Program-made: the position numbers and the translations under genes
Notes under the pieces: generated by a model
Seen by the model: only the letters and a program-made list of their open reading frames with translations
Told to the model about the DNA's origin: nothing
Database searches by the model: none
Origin: Mariannaea sp. PMI_226
Taxonomy: Eukaryota > Ascomycota > Sordariomycetes > Hypocreales > Nectriaceae
NCBI GenBank assembly: GCA_024336345.1
Contig: JANFOG010000001.1
Coordinates: forward strand, 806,001-870,000
Length of the DNA stretch: 64,000 bases
Direction: 5' to 3'
Part shown: positions 9,450-20,011 of the stretch, in pieces
Position numbering within the stretch: position 1 is the first letter of the stretch
Layout of the letters: the number at the start of each line of letters is the position of its first letter

Positions 9450-11286
9450 TTAGGACTCTTGTATTGATATATCTCTCGCTACATTCGTGTTGAGCCACGG
9501 ATCATTCATTAATTCCGCAGCCTTCGGTCTTGCCTCCGGCTGCCATTGTAACATCTTCCTCATAAACTGAAAGAACATGGCTCTTTCGTGCTCGGGTATA
9601 CACTCCGGTGCTTCATCCTCCCACCTCCTCGCTTTGGCTACAAGTTCTTGATGAAGAAACATACCTGTTTCTTTCAATGAGCATGCCATTGACAAAACAT
9701 AATAAATGGTGAGAAAGGGCCTTACCGTCATCCGAGAAAAATGGTCCGCCAAAATAGTCCACCACAGTATTACAGAGTTTACCCTGCCCATTGAGAGCTT
9801 CGGGCATCCATGTCCAGTGTCGCATTTTCTTCTCTTTCGAGAGAAGAGCATCTGGGACGGGTCCAAGTACACCAATCATTTCTGCAATGTGACGCGCAGC
9901 ACTATAAGGCTCACCAGCCTGCTGATTATTGCAAAAAAGGGTTCTTCCCGTAAGCAAGTCCCATACCTATGAATCAAGTAACATGATATCAGTAAGAGGG
10001 GACAGAAATGGATGACGCGAGAAGAAGAAAAAAGTAGACTTCCAGTACATACCAAGATTGCAAAATTCCAGATGTCCGCACTGTAGGTCCAGCCTGTTCC
10101 GAGGAGGACTTCAGGTGCGTGGTATCCGTCCGGCTGTATCGGGTTGATGAAAGGGCCAGAGAGGCTACCGTCATGAGCCAGGCCGAAATCCGCCAGTCTT
10201 GGACTCATCTCCAGGAAAGCCGCTCGATCTTTCACGTCTCCGAAATTGTTCTGGCTTTGATAGACTGCGCGGCCACGGAAGATCTTCCGAGCTGCTGTCT
10301 TGGAGGAATGGGTCTGGACAAAGTCCTCAAGGACCGAGTGGTCCTCAAATGTCATCAAGATATTGTCTGCTTTTAGGTCTGAAGGGTGTGCATTATGTCA
10401 AGTTAGCCCTGTGTTATTCTCATGCAACATAGCCATGGGCGCAAAGTAAGGGGTGCTCAGCATTCAAGTACGGAAAATACATACCAGTGTGAATGATACC
10501 ACACTCCGAATGAAGGTACTCCAGACCTGCTAGTATTGTCTGAAGATGACGCTTCAAAATCGGCAGGCAATTCTGTGTAACTGTTCCAGAGTCGCTGAGT
10601 CGTCGCTTGAATGCCCACAGTGGTTCTCTCATTGGGTCGAATACCATGCATAAGTGTGAGCCTCTTGAAGTAGGGATAATGAAATGGTCAATTGCCGTTA
10701 GGAGGGCTGGATGAGCCTCTTTCCATGGGTTTTTCGGCTTCCGGGTGGTGATATGGTGACATATACCCAGTTCATGCCACGCATCATCCCCTTCGTAATT
10801 ATTGGCATTAATTTTGATAGCCACATATTTTCTTGGTTTCCTTGCCCCCGGGCTAAAATTTATAATTTCCATATATTAGTTGCTTGTGGCTACTATGGTG
10901 TCGATAGCAAAGTGATGTACTCACCTAGTTGAAGTCAAGTCCACCGCAAGCCAAACGGTCGACGAGGATCCATAGCCAATCTTTACTTTCAGCTCGTATC
11001 TTCCATACAAGACCTCTCCCGGGTCAGGGTGATAGTAGGTTTCCCATTTGTACCCCGGAATGTTTTCCTCGTCAATGGGTGCTTCCAGAGGGAGTGACTC
11101 GATTTTGGGGAATTGCGACTTATACAACCTCGCAAATCTCGACAGGATAAAAGGCCTGGAGAATAACAACGGCGCAGAACTTCTTTGCCTTGCTACTTTG
11201 CAGCCCGCGACAGCCTCCTGATTATTAGAAACGAGGCCGATGCTCCGACAGTAACGAATTGGTCGACATGTCGCACTTCGGAGCAT
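9450..11286 (-). CDS. SRPK-like serine/threonine protein kinase
   Basis: This is a kinase of the SRPK group that is expanded in filamentous ascomycetes; the substrate is unknown. It has five exons: 11286-10925, 10852-10485, 10378-10053, 9966-9726 and 9664-9450, all junctions in frame, giving 503 residues. The Gly-rich loop is IGYGSSSTV (103-111), the ATP lysine is in VAIK (K134), the catalytic loop is HTDLKADN (242-249) and the DFG is at 307-309. The HTD replacement for HRD and the long 57-residue stretch between catalytic loop and DFG are SRPK-group traits. The hallmark YHPDPGEVLYGRY precedes the domain. The first 60 residues are rich in Arg and Ser with few acidic residues. An open frame reaches six codons further upstream but only to a GTG. 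All catalytic residues are intact, so it should be active. Confidence 0.9.
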
Positions 11287-12041
11287 GGCTCGTAGGCCGA
11301 GCACGCGACAACACGAAGCAGTCGCTTACAAGAGACTATTCCCGAGACCAGATCCGAGGCAACAAGAACAGAAGCAGAGCGAAATACAAAATACAAGAAC
11401 AAGAAAACTAGAACCAAAAAGCCACGACCCAAGATACAATGACAATTCGAATTGAAAAGAATACAGAGAATTAGAGAAAGGGGGGGGGGGGGGGGGGGGA
11501 TGGGTAAAATATAACACATCTCATGACTTTTTCTTCATTGCTAGGTACATGACGGAGTACTCCGTACACATCACATTGACGCCAGCCGGAAGATTGGTCT
11601 CCGAATCCTCGAGCTTCGTCCTTTTCCGGGGAGGTCCCTTGCCGGCGCTGCTGCCGACAGCAAACAAAGTACAGGGTGGTCGACTTATTCAATTATCGTC
11701 AGTGGTCGAAACGGGATCGATCAGATGCCTGTTCCTGAAGCTAGAGCCCACTAGTGCAACACTTAAATGTGCATAAGTGAATAATATTATGCGTTGTGCA
11801 TTGTACCATTTTCGGCTTTTGTGCAGTCTCTGGCTCTAGGTACGTACCTATGCCACAGAGAGTCATGCACGCTCTGCCACAATGCAAAAAGCGGCGACCA
11901 CCTAATCAAGCTTATCACCTTTTATCTTATCGAGCCAAGGTCACTTATCGCAAAAAAAAAAGTTCGAGGCCTCAAATCCAAAGCCTGCCAGTCTACGAGA
12001 CCCAAATCCCTGACATTCTCCCGCCAATTCCCACCACCACA
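11287..12041. other. Shared promoter region, SRPK-like kinase (-) and puf6 (+)
   Basis: A divergent interval containing a run of 20 G (11480-11499) and the palindrome ACGGAGTACTCCGT (11552-11565). An in-frame ATG at 11850 could add 64 basic residues to the pumilio protein but is more likely leader. No other gene is seen. Confidence 0.5.
11480..11499 (+). repeat. Poly-G run of 20
   Basis: There is an uninterrupted run of 20 G about 195 bp upstream of the kinase start codon (on the kinase strand it is poly-C). Its exact length may be affected by sequencing error. Confidence 0.8.
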
Positions 12042-14210
12042 ATGGCCCCATCCAGCGCGTCTGTCGGAAGCAAGAGGAAGGCTGGCCAGAACTCCAAGGC
12101 CAAGCCAGATTATTCCAAATCTAAGAAGGTGCGCCTAAGCGAAACCAAGAGTTCGCGAAAGCCTGCCGAAGAGGATCCCGAAAGCGATTCGGCTGATGTC
12201 TCGGACTCTGAAGATGGTGGTGCGAAGCTAGAGAATGGTGTGTCCAAGAAGGATTCAAAGAACGCCAATTCAGCTTCCAACGGAAAGACTTTCGAGCGAG
12301 GTAAGTTTCTTTTTCTTTTTGTCTCTCTACCGAGGCAGCGCTCCAGGAACCTGTCGCTCCTTTTCGGGGATTCAATTTTCTAAGAACCATTGATAGGTCA
12401 AACTTCTCGCGAATCTCACGCCAAGCAGAAACAGCTTGCTCTGGAACGTAGAGCCGCCAAGCCCCTTGCCGACGAAGTTCAGCGAACCAAGAAATTGTGG
12501 GAGCGACTGCGAAGAAAGTCTCATGTGCCAAAGGAAGAGAGGCAGACCCTAGTCGACGAGCTTTTCACCATCATTACTGGGCGCATCAAGGAGTTCGTCC
12601 TCAAACACGACGCTGTGCGTGCTGTACAAACCGCCATCAAGTACTCAACCCCTGAACAGAGGAAGCAAATTGCGCGAGAGCTCAAGGGCACGTATGCACA
12701 ACTTGCCGAGAGTCGGTATGCCAAGTTCTTGATCGGAAAGCTTCTGGTTCAGAACGACGATGAGATCCGCGACATCATCATCCCCGAGTTTTACGGCAAG
12801 GTTCGCAAATTGATCAACCATGCCGAGGCTTCCTGGATTCTGGATGATATCTACCGAGGCGCTGCAACCAAGGAGCAGAAGGCCTACCTCCTCCGAGAAT
12901 GGTACGGTCCCGAATTTTCCCTCCGGGAACTTACCAAAGACAAAGACGCGAACCCTACGGCAGATCTAAAGAAGATCATTGAGGCGGAGCCCAGCAAGCG
13001 AGGACCCATTATGAAGAGTCTAGCAGACATGATCAATTCATTGGTCCAGAAGAAACTAACTGGTTTCACCATGCTCCATGATGCCATGCTGGAGTATTTC
13101 TCAAGCACTCAGCCCGAGACCGAAGAGTTTAATGAGTTTTTGGAAATGGTAAAGGGCGATGAGACCGGCGATTTGCTCAAAAACATGGCCTTCACTCGCT
13201 CTGGTGCCAAGGTCTCTTGCTTGCTTCTGGCTTACAGTTCTGCCAAGGATCGAAAGCAGATTCTCAAGATCTACAAGGATACTTTTCTGCTCATGTCTGG
13301 CGACCCTAACGCCCACCTTGTGATCTTGACAGCTTACGATGTCATCGACGACACTAAGCTGAGTTCTAAGGCTATATTCCCCGAGCTTCTTGGCGAGGGT
13401 GATGATAACATTACGCAGAACGTGGTTGCCGCCGCCAACAACCCCTTTGCAAGAACGACTATTCTTTATCTCTTTGAGGGCCTTTCAAAATCTCTCTTCC
13501 CCGCCAGCCATTCATTCAGCGTGGAGATCCTAGAACAAGTGCGAGAGATCCGAAAGAAGACGAGTAAGAAGGATGAAGACGTCAGACGCAACGAGTTGAT
13601 TGCCGCGCTTTCTCCCGGTCTTATTACCGCTATTGCAGCCGCTCCTTCTGACCTTACAGCCACGGCTTTTGGTTGCCAGTTTGTGACCGACGTGCTTCTC
13701 TCCGGCGCTGGCGACAAATCGAAAGCTCTTGAGGCGATCGCTCAGTCGGCTAGCGGCAACCCTAAGGAGGAGCCGGCAGAGGATCTCATTACTCCTCAGC
13801 CTCACATCTCAAGCACGTCCTTTGGTGGTCGTATGCTCAAATCACTAATCCAGGGTGGAAAGTACGACAAGGCTGCCGGCAAGATTATCCCCGTTGAGCC
13901 CCCACTCCAGTTCGCCGATATCCTTTATCCTGTCATCCAGGAACACATCCTTGACTGGGCGACGGGACCCAGTTCATTTGTTGTTGTTGGTTTGCTCGAG
14001 GCTGGTGACTTTAGCAAAGCATCTGCCCTGAAGAAGATTCTAAAGAAGAACAAGAGTGCACTGGAGAAGGCCGCTACGGAGGAGACTGCGGAGCAGAAAG
14101 CAGCGCGGGAAGCTGAAGAGGCAGCTCCCAAGGGCGGAAAGAAGGGGAAGAAGAAGGGTGAAAGGCCCGTGGGCAATTCGGGATGCAAGTTGCTTTTGGA
14201 GAAGCTGTAA
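12042..14210 (+). CDS. puf6: Pumilio-family ribosome biogenesis protein (Puf6/PUM3-like)
   Basis: Yeast Puf6 works in nucleolar 60S assembly (Loc1, Rpl43 loading) and in ASH1 mRNA control. Two exons, 12042-12300 and 12397-14210, with a 96 nt intron, give 690 residues; yeast Puf6 is 656 and human PUM3 648. The N-terminus is a basic, Ser- and acidic-rich disordered tail. Pumilio repeats begin near residue 120; examples are KEFVLKHDAVRAVQTAIKYST and LAESRYAKFLIGKLL. The CPL-type C-terminal region follows (PFARTTILYLFEGLSKS and GGRMLKSLIQGGKYDKA). The tail is Lys-rich (KGGKKGKKKGE) and the last residues form GCKLLLEKL. The start at 12042 has strong context (CCACAATGGCC). An in-frame ATG at 11850 exists but is poorly supported. 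Confidence 0.93.
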
Positions 14211-15980
14211 AGCGAAGTAAAAGAGTTGATGCGGATATAAAGAGACAGGTGCCAACTTCATGTCCTCCTGACGCACCTTATTTGGCGTTTTTGGTTACAG
14301 GTGTCTAAAAAAGCATAATTGACGAGGTTACCTTGGAATATTAGTGAATTAGGTCCCGTGATAGTGAATGGTCCACAATCAAGTCACACAGATACTGGTG
14401 ATTATGTTGGTAGCTGCAAGGGGTGCTGGAGGGGAGTGTTGGCCTCTAGGGTAATCCCTGAAAACGTATTTGAGGTGAGATGGGTGGGCCATTCCCAGGA
14501 GAAGTAGGCGAACCCGAGATTGTGTCCCCTAATGGAGAGCTCTTGTGTTCTTTCTCCCGTTCACAGAAAGCTTTGAATATAGTCAACAGTTTGCAAGATG
14601 CAAAGCTAGGTAAGTCGTAAGCTGAATGCCGTCTGCTAAACGGGTATGTTGGATAATTCGCCCACTTACAACTTCCCAACAGGAAATAGAGTATTGCCTA
14701 TCAAGCGACATGTAAAATGTATTTGGAGATGCAACCACATAACAGGGCACACGAGGTTAGACAAGCCGTTGCAACTTCGCATAGCCCTCCGAATTATTCC
14801 TGGTTTGAGCAAATTCGGACGAGATGGTGGTAACTTGAGTGGTAATATGCCCCGAGCCTGAAGCAGCTGAAAGAAAACACATAGAGCAAGATGAACACAA
14901 AACAATACAAGAGTGACTAAGATATGAAGATTGTGAGATAAACTAATATTGGGGGGCATTAGCCAAGAAAAAAAAAGCAATTTCACTTCAAAGGCTGCCT
15001 CCTGGGTCTGTAGATTGATGAGACGCCAGGCTGAACGATCGAACTGGACTAGACTTACCTGAGGATGGTTCTGTAAACATATACGTGACTGATTGCCATA
15101 AACTGCATTTTGAGATGTCACTTTGATGGCATGAGCGGACAGACGGAGAATGATTACTCGATCTGCTCTTTTAGGATGCCGAACTTCTTGCTCAAGTACA
15201 TAAACATGGTAATGCGAAGGGTAGCAGCGGTTGATGGGATGTGTGGATATAAACGGAAAGACTAGAAAAAGGGGAAGAAAGAGGAAGAAAAAGAAGTAGA
15301 AGAAGAATAAGGAGAGGAAGTCATAATTACAGCATGTGAATTGGCCGACGGGTAGGAACAGCTGTCAGCCAAAGCAGGGCAAGGCAAGTGACCATTCTGG
15401 CAACTGCTATGATACACGCACAGATTGTGATACACTGCACTTCACCGCGCTGCACCACCTTCAATTGCTTCATTCTTACACTTCTTGTGCTTCATTTCTC
15501 CCGCCAGTCTTCCCTCTCAACCTTCCAAGCCTTACTATTTGCTCACCCACTAGCTTTCACTTTCCCTCTCTCAACCGTTTCTCTCTTCGCACATATATAT
15601 ACATACAGAGAACGCCCTCTTTCCTTTGATCTTTCTTCCCTCAGCTTCTTCCACGATTTTGAGTTAGGGTTACTCACAATCACCAACATCTTGACTATCT
15701 GAAACCAACGGTGCGAGCTGGTCTCCTCCCCTAAGCTTACCACTTGAAATTTCATCGGAGGGTGTCCATTTAGCAAACAACCCAACTGGTCCAGTCTCGG
15801 TCCGATCTCCTGATTTCAGTGTGCTGGCCACCAACATCTCGGGTATCACACGGCCTCCTGTTCTCGCTTGCCTCGTTTCCTATACCTGACACCAATTCTT
15901 TACCAGTGGTGCCTTGTGAAGAGCCACTCCCGCTGCTCTTACCCCCACCCAATTCTTCCATTTGAAAACTGCTTGCAACC
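14211..15980. other. Intergenic region between puf6 (+) and the membrane protein gene (+)
   Basis: This is a 1.8 kb interval. A purine-rich tract (GAAGAA-type) lies at about 15265-15330 and a TATATATA stretch at 15593-15602 within a CT-rich region that probably forms the promoter and leader of the downstream gene. A 151-codon minus-strand frame (14666-15121) starts only at GTG and is not called. Confidence 0.45.
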
Positions 15981-17142
15981 ATGCGTGTCGACATTCTCCT
16001 CAGAGAAGAGGTCGTCTGCCCATCGGGCACAACCTGGTTCGCATGCAGCATGGGCGACTTTAGAGGATGCTGCTCAGAAGATCCATGCGAAGCTGGACGA
16101 TGCAAGAGAGGCCATGTAGATTTGACTATCCTGCCAACAGAGTCAGAAGCCGCAACCTCCGAGAGTCGTTCCATGACTACCTCAATTAAGGGACATGGCG
16201 GATCACAGTCTGATGACAATCTTCTGCCATCTGAATCATCAGAAGGAGACACAATGTCCACCATCACAACCAAGGATGCGCAGTCGACAACAATGACCGA
16301 CTCTGGGATCACTCATACAATCCCCAACAGCAATCGAGTCACGGTCACCAAACATACTGTCATTGTCACGGATAAAGCGCCAACCCCAATCTCCACGTCT
16401 GTTATTGTCTCGTCGTCCGGAACTCAGTGGTCCGCCATCCCATCCCTGTCCGGATCTGCGCCAGCTGAGACGACACCAGCTGGTGATTCGGTTGAAATCG
16501 CAACGAACAGCTCACCCTCAACTGGCATGATTGCTGGGGTTGCTATTGGCGGGGCCATCGCATTGGGTATTTGCACCTTTCTCCTAATTCGATTTTTGCG
16601 ACGGACAAGAGGTGTGGCCGTGGGAATGGGGCCAGATGAGAGGTTCAGTATCGAAGACCATCCAGACAACGACCATGGCGAGAAGAGCTTCTTGCAGGCT
16701 ATGTCGCCTCATAACACAGGGTCCCAAGGATCACAAGGGACCACGTATACCTCAAATATGCAAGGATCCCAACGTCGTGGTGACCCTTTTGCGCCTTTCG
16801 GAGGTTTGAATCCCATGACATACCAGAAACAACATAACTGCTTATAAAGTACTAACGTTTCGCTCAGGCCGAGTAGACAGACTAGATGATCCATTGCGCC
16901 CGCAGAGTGGTACTTTCGAGATGGATGGCACGAGCGCAGCTCCAGCAGAGCTTTCCGCGGAGAATCACAACCACTCACGCTCCTCTACCAAACCACATTC
17001 AAAAGGGGAGACTTCCCAGCCGTATCCAACCCAGCCGGCTGGTCCGGTCGACCCCCAAGCTACTCTTAACGCTTCCGTCTTGGACCGCCGCCAGAATACG
17101 TACGTGAACCACTGGAACCAGTATTCGCAACCTCGAATCTGA
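15981..17142 (+). CDS. Uncharacterised single-pass membrane protein with Cys-rich N-terminus
   Basis: Function is not known. Two exons, 15981-16803 and 16868-17142, give 365 residues; the donor is the unusual GTTTGA, but the branch point ACTAAC (16850-16855) and CTCAG acceptor are good and the join stays in frame. Residues 13-41 hold a compact Cys motif: C13, C22, C30-C31, C36, C41, with the pattern FRGCCSEDPC. That pattern recurs in many Pezizomycotina membrane proteins of unknown role. A Ser/Thr-rich stalk (55-180) follows, then one hydrophobic segment (about 184-204) and basic RFLRRTRG, which puts the Ser/Thr side outside and the remaining 155 residues, polar and Gln/Asn-rich, in the cytosol. 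No N-terminal signal peptide is seen. The layout is sensor-like but a sensing role is only inference. Confidence 0.75.
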
Positions 17143-17709
17143 AGGTCAACTTGGGAACTGAAAGGAAGGCAAAGGAAATATTTTGAGGAATAATTGTGGC
17201 GTTAGGAATATAGTAACAGCTTTCACAAGTGGAGGGACTCGAGATTTGTCTCCTTAGGGCCATATCAACGTTGGAGCTGTAAGAGGTTCTGTCTCGTGTG
17301 GCATTGCAAAATTGCGGATTTAAATTGACGAACAAGGTCTTAGCCAATATAAGGAAACCGAGTGTTCGTTTCGTCAAAAGAACCTCCATAGCGTGAAGGG
17401 AATCGCTTTCTTGACAAGGATGTTGTGCGAAAATTGCTGCTGCTGCCGCTGCTGCTGTTCACGATTGTACTAGAAGGAATGGTGTATTTCTTTACCTTTG
17501 TTTGAGCCTGACCTACCAATGCGCCTCTTGAATGCAAAAACTTTCCTCAAAAAACCCCGAATTTCAAACCGTCTGATGCCATTCCATCTTGACCGCTTCG
17601 ATCATCCTCCATAAAATCTCGAATAATTCCAACCCGCTTCAGAAAATCAAGTAGTCCAAAATTTTTTCTTTCCCATTATTGCTGTGCTAGCCGCCAGACC
17701 AATCTGCTA
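17143..17709. other. Convergent 3' region, membrane protein (+) / rpb4 (-)
   Basis: No gene is seen. A short CTG/CCG repeat lies at about 17431-17458. Confidence 0.45.
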
Positions 17710-18351
17710 CTATCGGTTCTGCAACTTGGAGATTTCGTCGAGTAGGTCCTGGAGGTCCTCGTCCTTAATCTTGTCGGCCAGCGAAGGGATCAGAGTCTTG
17801 GCCTCATCGGCGTTTTCACAGCATAGGGAACCTAGAGCAAAAAAAAAAAGAAACATGTTGGTTAGGCTTGTTTTTCCATAACATCAAATTTAGTCGAATG
17901 GAATTGCCGTACCAAGCTGTGCACGCTCAAACTTGGCTAGGTCTTTGTGCGCGCTGAGGAGACGCTCGACGGCCTCGACGTTTTCCTTCTGGGTGAAGCG
18001 AGCGAAATGATCCAGATAGCTGAGCGTCTGGTTAAGCATCCTGCAACAGACATATCGCGGTCAGCAACTCTGGATTGAGGATGCAATAGAACCCGCCCTG
18101 ACAGGGAAGCAGGGAAAAAAGACAAAAGATTCCCCTGAGCGGGTTGGGTTGGGCAAGAGTGTTTACTCGGTCTCATTGACGTTCTTGCGGTCGTTGCGGC
18201 GCTTGGCGACGAGAGCGTTGAGGACGAGGGCGGCTTCAGAGAGCGTGAGGGTGTCGACGTTCTGGAACTCGCCCAGATTCAGGTTTGCGGATGCCTCTTC
18301 GTTGCCGGGCGGCGGCGGCTTGGGACGAGAAATGCGCTTGTGTTGAGGCAT
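17710..18351 (-). CDS. rpb4: DNA-directed RNA polymerase II subunit Rpb4
   Basis: Rpb4 pairs with Rpb7 to form the stalk of RNA polymerase II, used in initiation, transcript exit and mRNA decay coupling. Three exons, 18351-18167, 18040-17913 and 17831-17710, give 144 residues, similar to the short S. pombe form and shorter than the 221-residue budding yeast protein. Typical blocks are NLGEFQNVDTLTLSEAALVL near the N-terminus, then MLNQTLSYLDHFARFTQKEN, which is a hallmark of the Rpb4 HRDC-like domain, and the C-terminal LIPSLADKIKDEDLQDLLDE. The splice between NETE and MLNQ uses a GTAAAC donor. It diverges from trs23 over 780 bp and converges with the membrane protein gene. Confidence 0.95.
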
Positions 18352-19131
18352 TGTCGTGTGTGTTTTTTTTTGGTGAAGGGAGCGAAAGGCGTCTGAGAGA
18401 GAAATCCAAGTTCGGAAGCGGCAGAATGGAAGACTGAACAGAGATCGGAATTCGACGGCGAGATGGAAATACCCGAAGAGGCGGTGGGGAGGAGGAAGTG
18501 GTGGGAGAGACGAGGGCGACGGCGAAAAGTGCGAATGGAGGCGTTGACAAAGGAAGAAGATGGGACGAGGCTGATGGAAGATGATGGCGGCGACCTTGAG
18601 CTCAAGCGCAATAGGCACCTAGTGCAGGTACCTGTCCCTGTAGGTGGTGGTACACCTCCCACCAAAGCAGGCGGCCTTTGGTACATTTTAGTGGGGCAAA
18701 GGGGCTCTACTCCGTTGGGTCCAGTACCTAAGGTCAAGGGGGGGTAAGGAAGGCTTTAGTAAAGGGACCCCGTGTGTGGTGAGGCTTCGTCGCAAGCAGC
18801 TCTCACTCACATGAGAGACGTATTCATGAACAACCCCCACCCCTTTATGAGATAGAATACGAATCCAATTGCACGTCAACCTCTTTTCAAAACCAGCCTG
18901 GTATTAAGTACTCTCCATCTACAGTCCATGATTTGCGAAACTTCTGTGCTGACATATTCATAGCTCCAAATCAACCTGGGTCTCTCAATCTCTCTGTGTC
19001 TCTCGCGCGGGAACGTCAAGTGTCGTTTCATGAGCTTCGCCTCTCATCCATGGACGTGGTGAGCCCCAAAAGGTCAAATCGAACCCTAGCTTTTCAGTGT
19101 TGATGCGCTGTCCGCTACCGCCTCTCATACC
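18352..19131. other. Shared promoter region, rpb4 (-) and trs23 (+)
   Basis: A divergent 780 bp interval. A purine-rich block at 18470-18560 (minus-strand CT-rich) is likely the rpb4 leader. No further gene is seen. An ATG at 19103 is out of frame with trs23 and reaches a stop at once after splicing. Confidence 0.45.
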
Positions 19132-19760
19132 ATGTAAGCACCCACGTCCTCTGCTTCTAGCGACTTTCTTTGATACCTGTCGAAGCTCCTCCTAATCTCT
19201 GACACTTCGTCGCACAGGACTGTCTTCACCCTCATCATCATTAACAAGGCCGGCGGCTTGGTTTACAACAAGAACTTTCAAGAGGGCCTGACCAGCCTCA
19301 GCACCAATGACTATCTAGTTCTGGCCGGAACCTTTCACGGGTAAGCTCACAGCACCAAAACAACTACCTGCTTCGATATACCTCCCTCTCTGTCCTTATC
19401 TCATTCTCCCAACTGACTCCCGCCCCCCGCAGCGTTCACGCCATCACGGCTCGTCTCAACCCTGTCAAGCCTCTCCCCGGCTCGACGCCCAGTGGCAACA
19501 GACCCGAGCCCCCATCAGGCCTCGAGGTGATGGAGACGGAGAATTTCCGCATGCAGTGCTTCAACACCCTGACTGGCACCAAGTTCCTGCTCTTCACCGA
19601 CACAACCCAGGCCAACGTGGACGTCACTATCCGTCGTATTTACGACCTCTACTCCGACTATGTCATGAAAAATCCCTTCTACTCACTCGAAATGCCAATT
19701 CGTTGCGACATTTTTGATCGGAAACTCTTGTCGTATATCAGAGAGATTAACAATCGGTAA
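19132..19760 (+). CDS. trs23: TRAPP complex subunit Trs23 (TRAPPC4)
   Basis: Trs23 is a core subunit of the TRAPP tethering complexes, the Ypt1/Rab1 exchange factors at the Golgi. Three exons: 19132-19133 (only the bases AT), 19218-19340 and 19433-19760, giving 150 residues. The start codon is split by the first intron: AT, then G from the CAG|G acceptor, restoring MTVFTLIIINKAGGLVY, which matches the family N-terminus (NKAGGL). The C-terminal sybindin-fold blocks are METENFRMQCFNTLTGTKFL and YDLYSDYVMKNPFYSLEMPI, the latter nearly invariant in TRAPPC4. No other upstream ATG gives an open frame into exon 2. Compared with the 219-residue human and yeast proteins, the central PDZ-like insertion is absent. 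Confidence 0.92.
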
Positions 19761-20011
19761 TGGGAAATGGCTATCTGGAGGGGGAAAGTTAACAGACGAC
19801 ATTTGGGTGGAATGAGCGGGCATCATTCATGGAGTTGAAGACTGAAATGTATAGAAGGGATCTCACTATCTAGGGTGGTCGTGGCAGGGAGAGGAGTTGA
19901 ATCAGCGCGTAATGCATTTCGATATTGTTTCTTCTAAAAACCCTTGACTTATGCCCATGGTAAAATTACTTTGTAGGCAACGGTTTCTACGTCTATTGAT
20001 CATAACATCAA

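Noticed and set aside
14666..15121. Minus-strand ORF of 151 codons with hydrophobic parts
   Set aside because: It starts only at GTG and the hydrophobic runs come from AT-rich sequence.
15770..16312. Minus-strand ORF of 180 codons
   Set aside because: It is antisense to the Cys-rich membrane protein, whose reading frame has a TM segment and a good splice.
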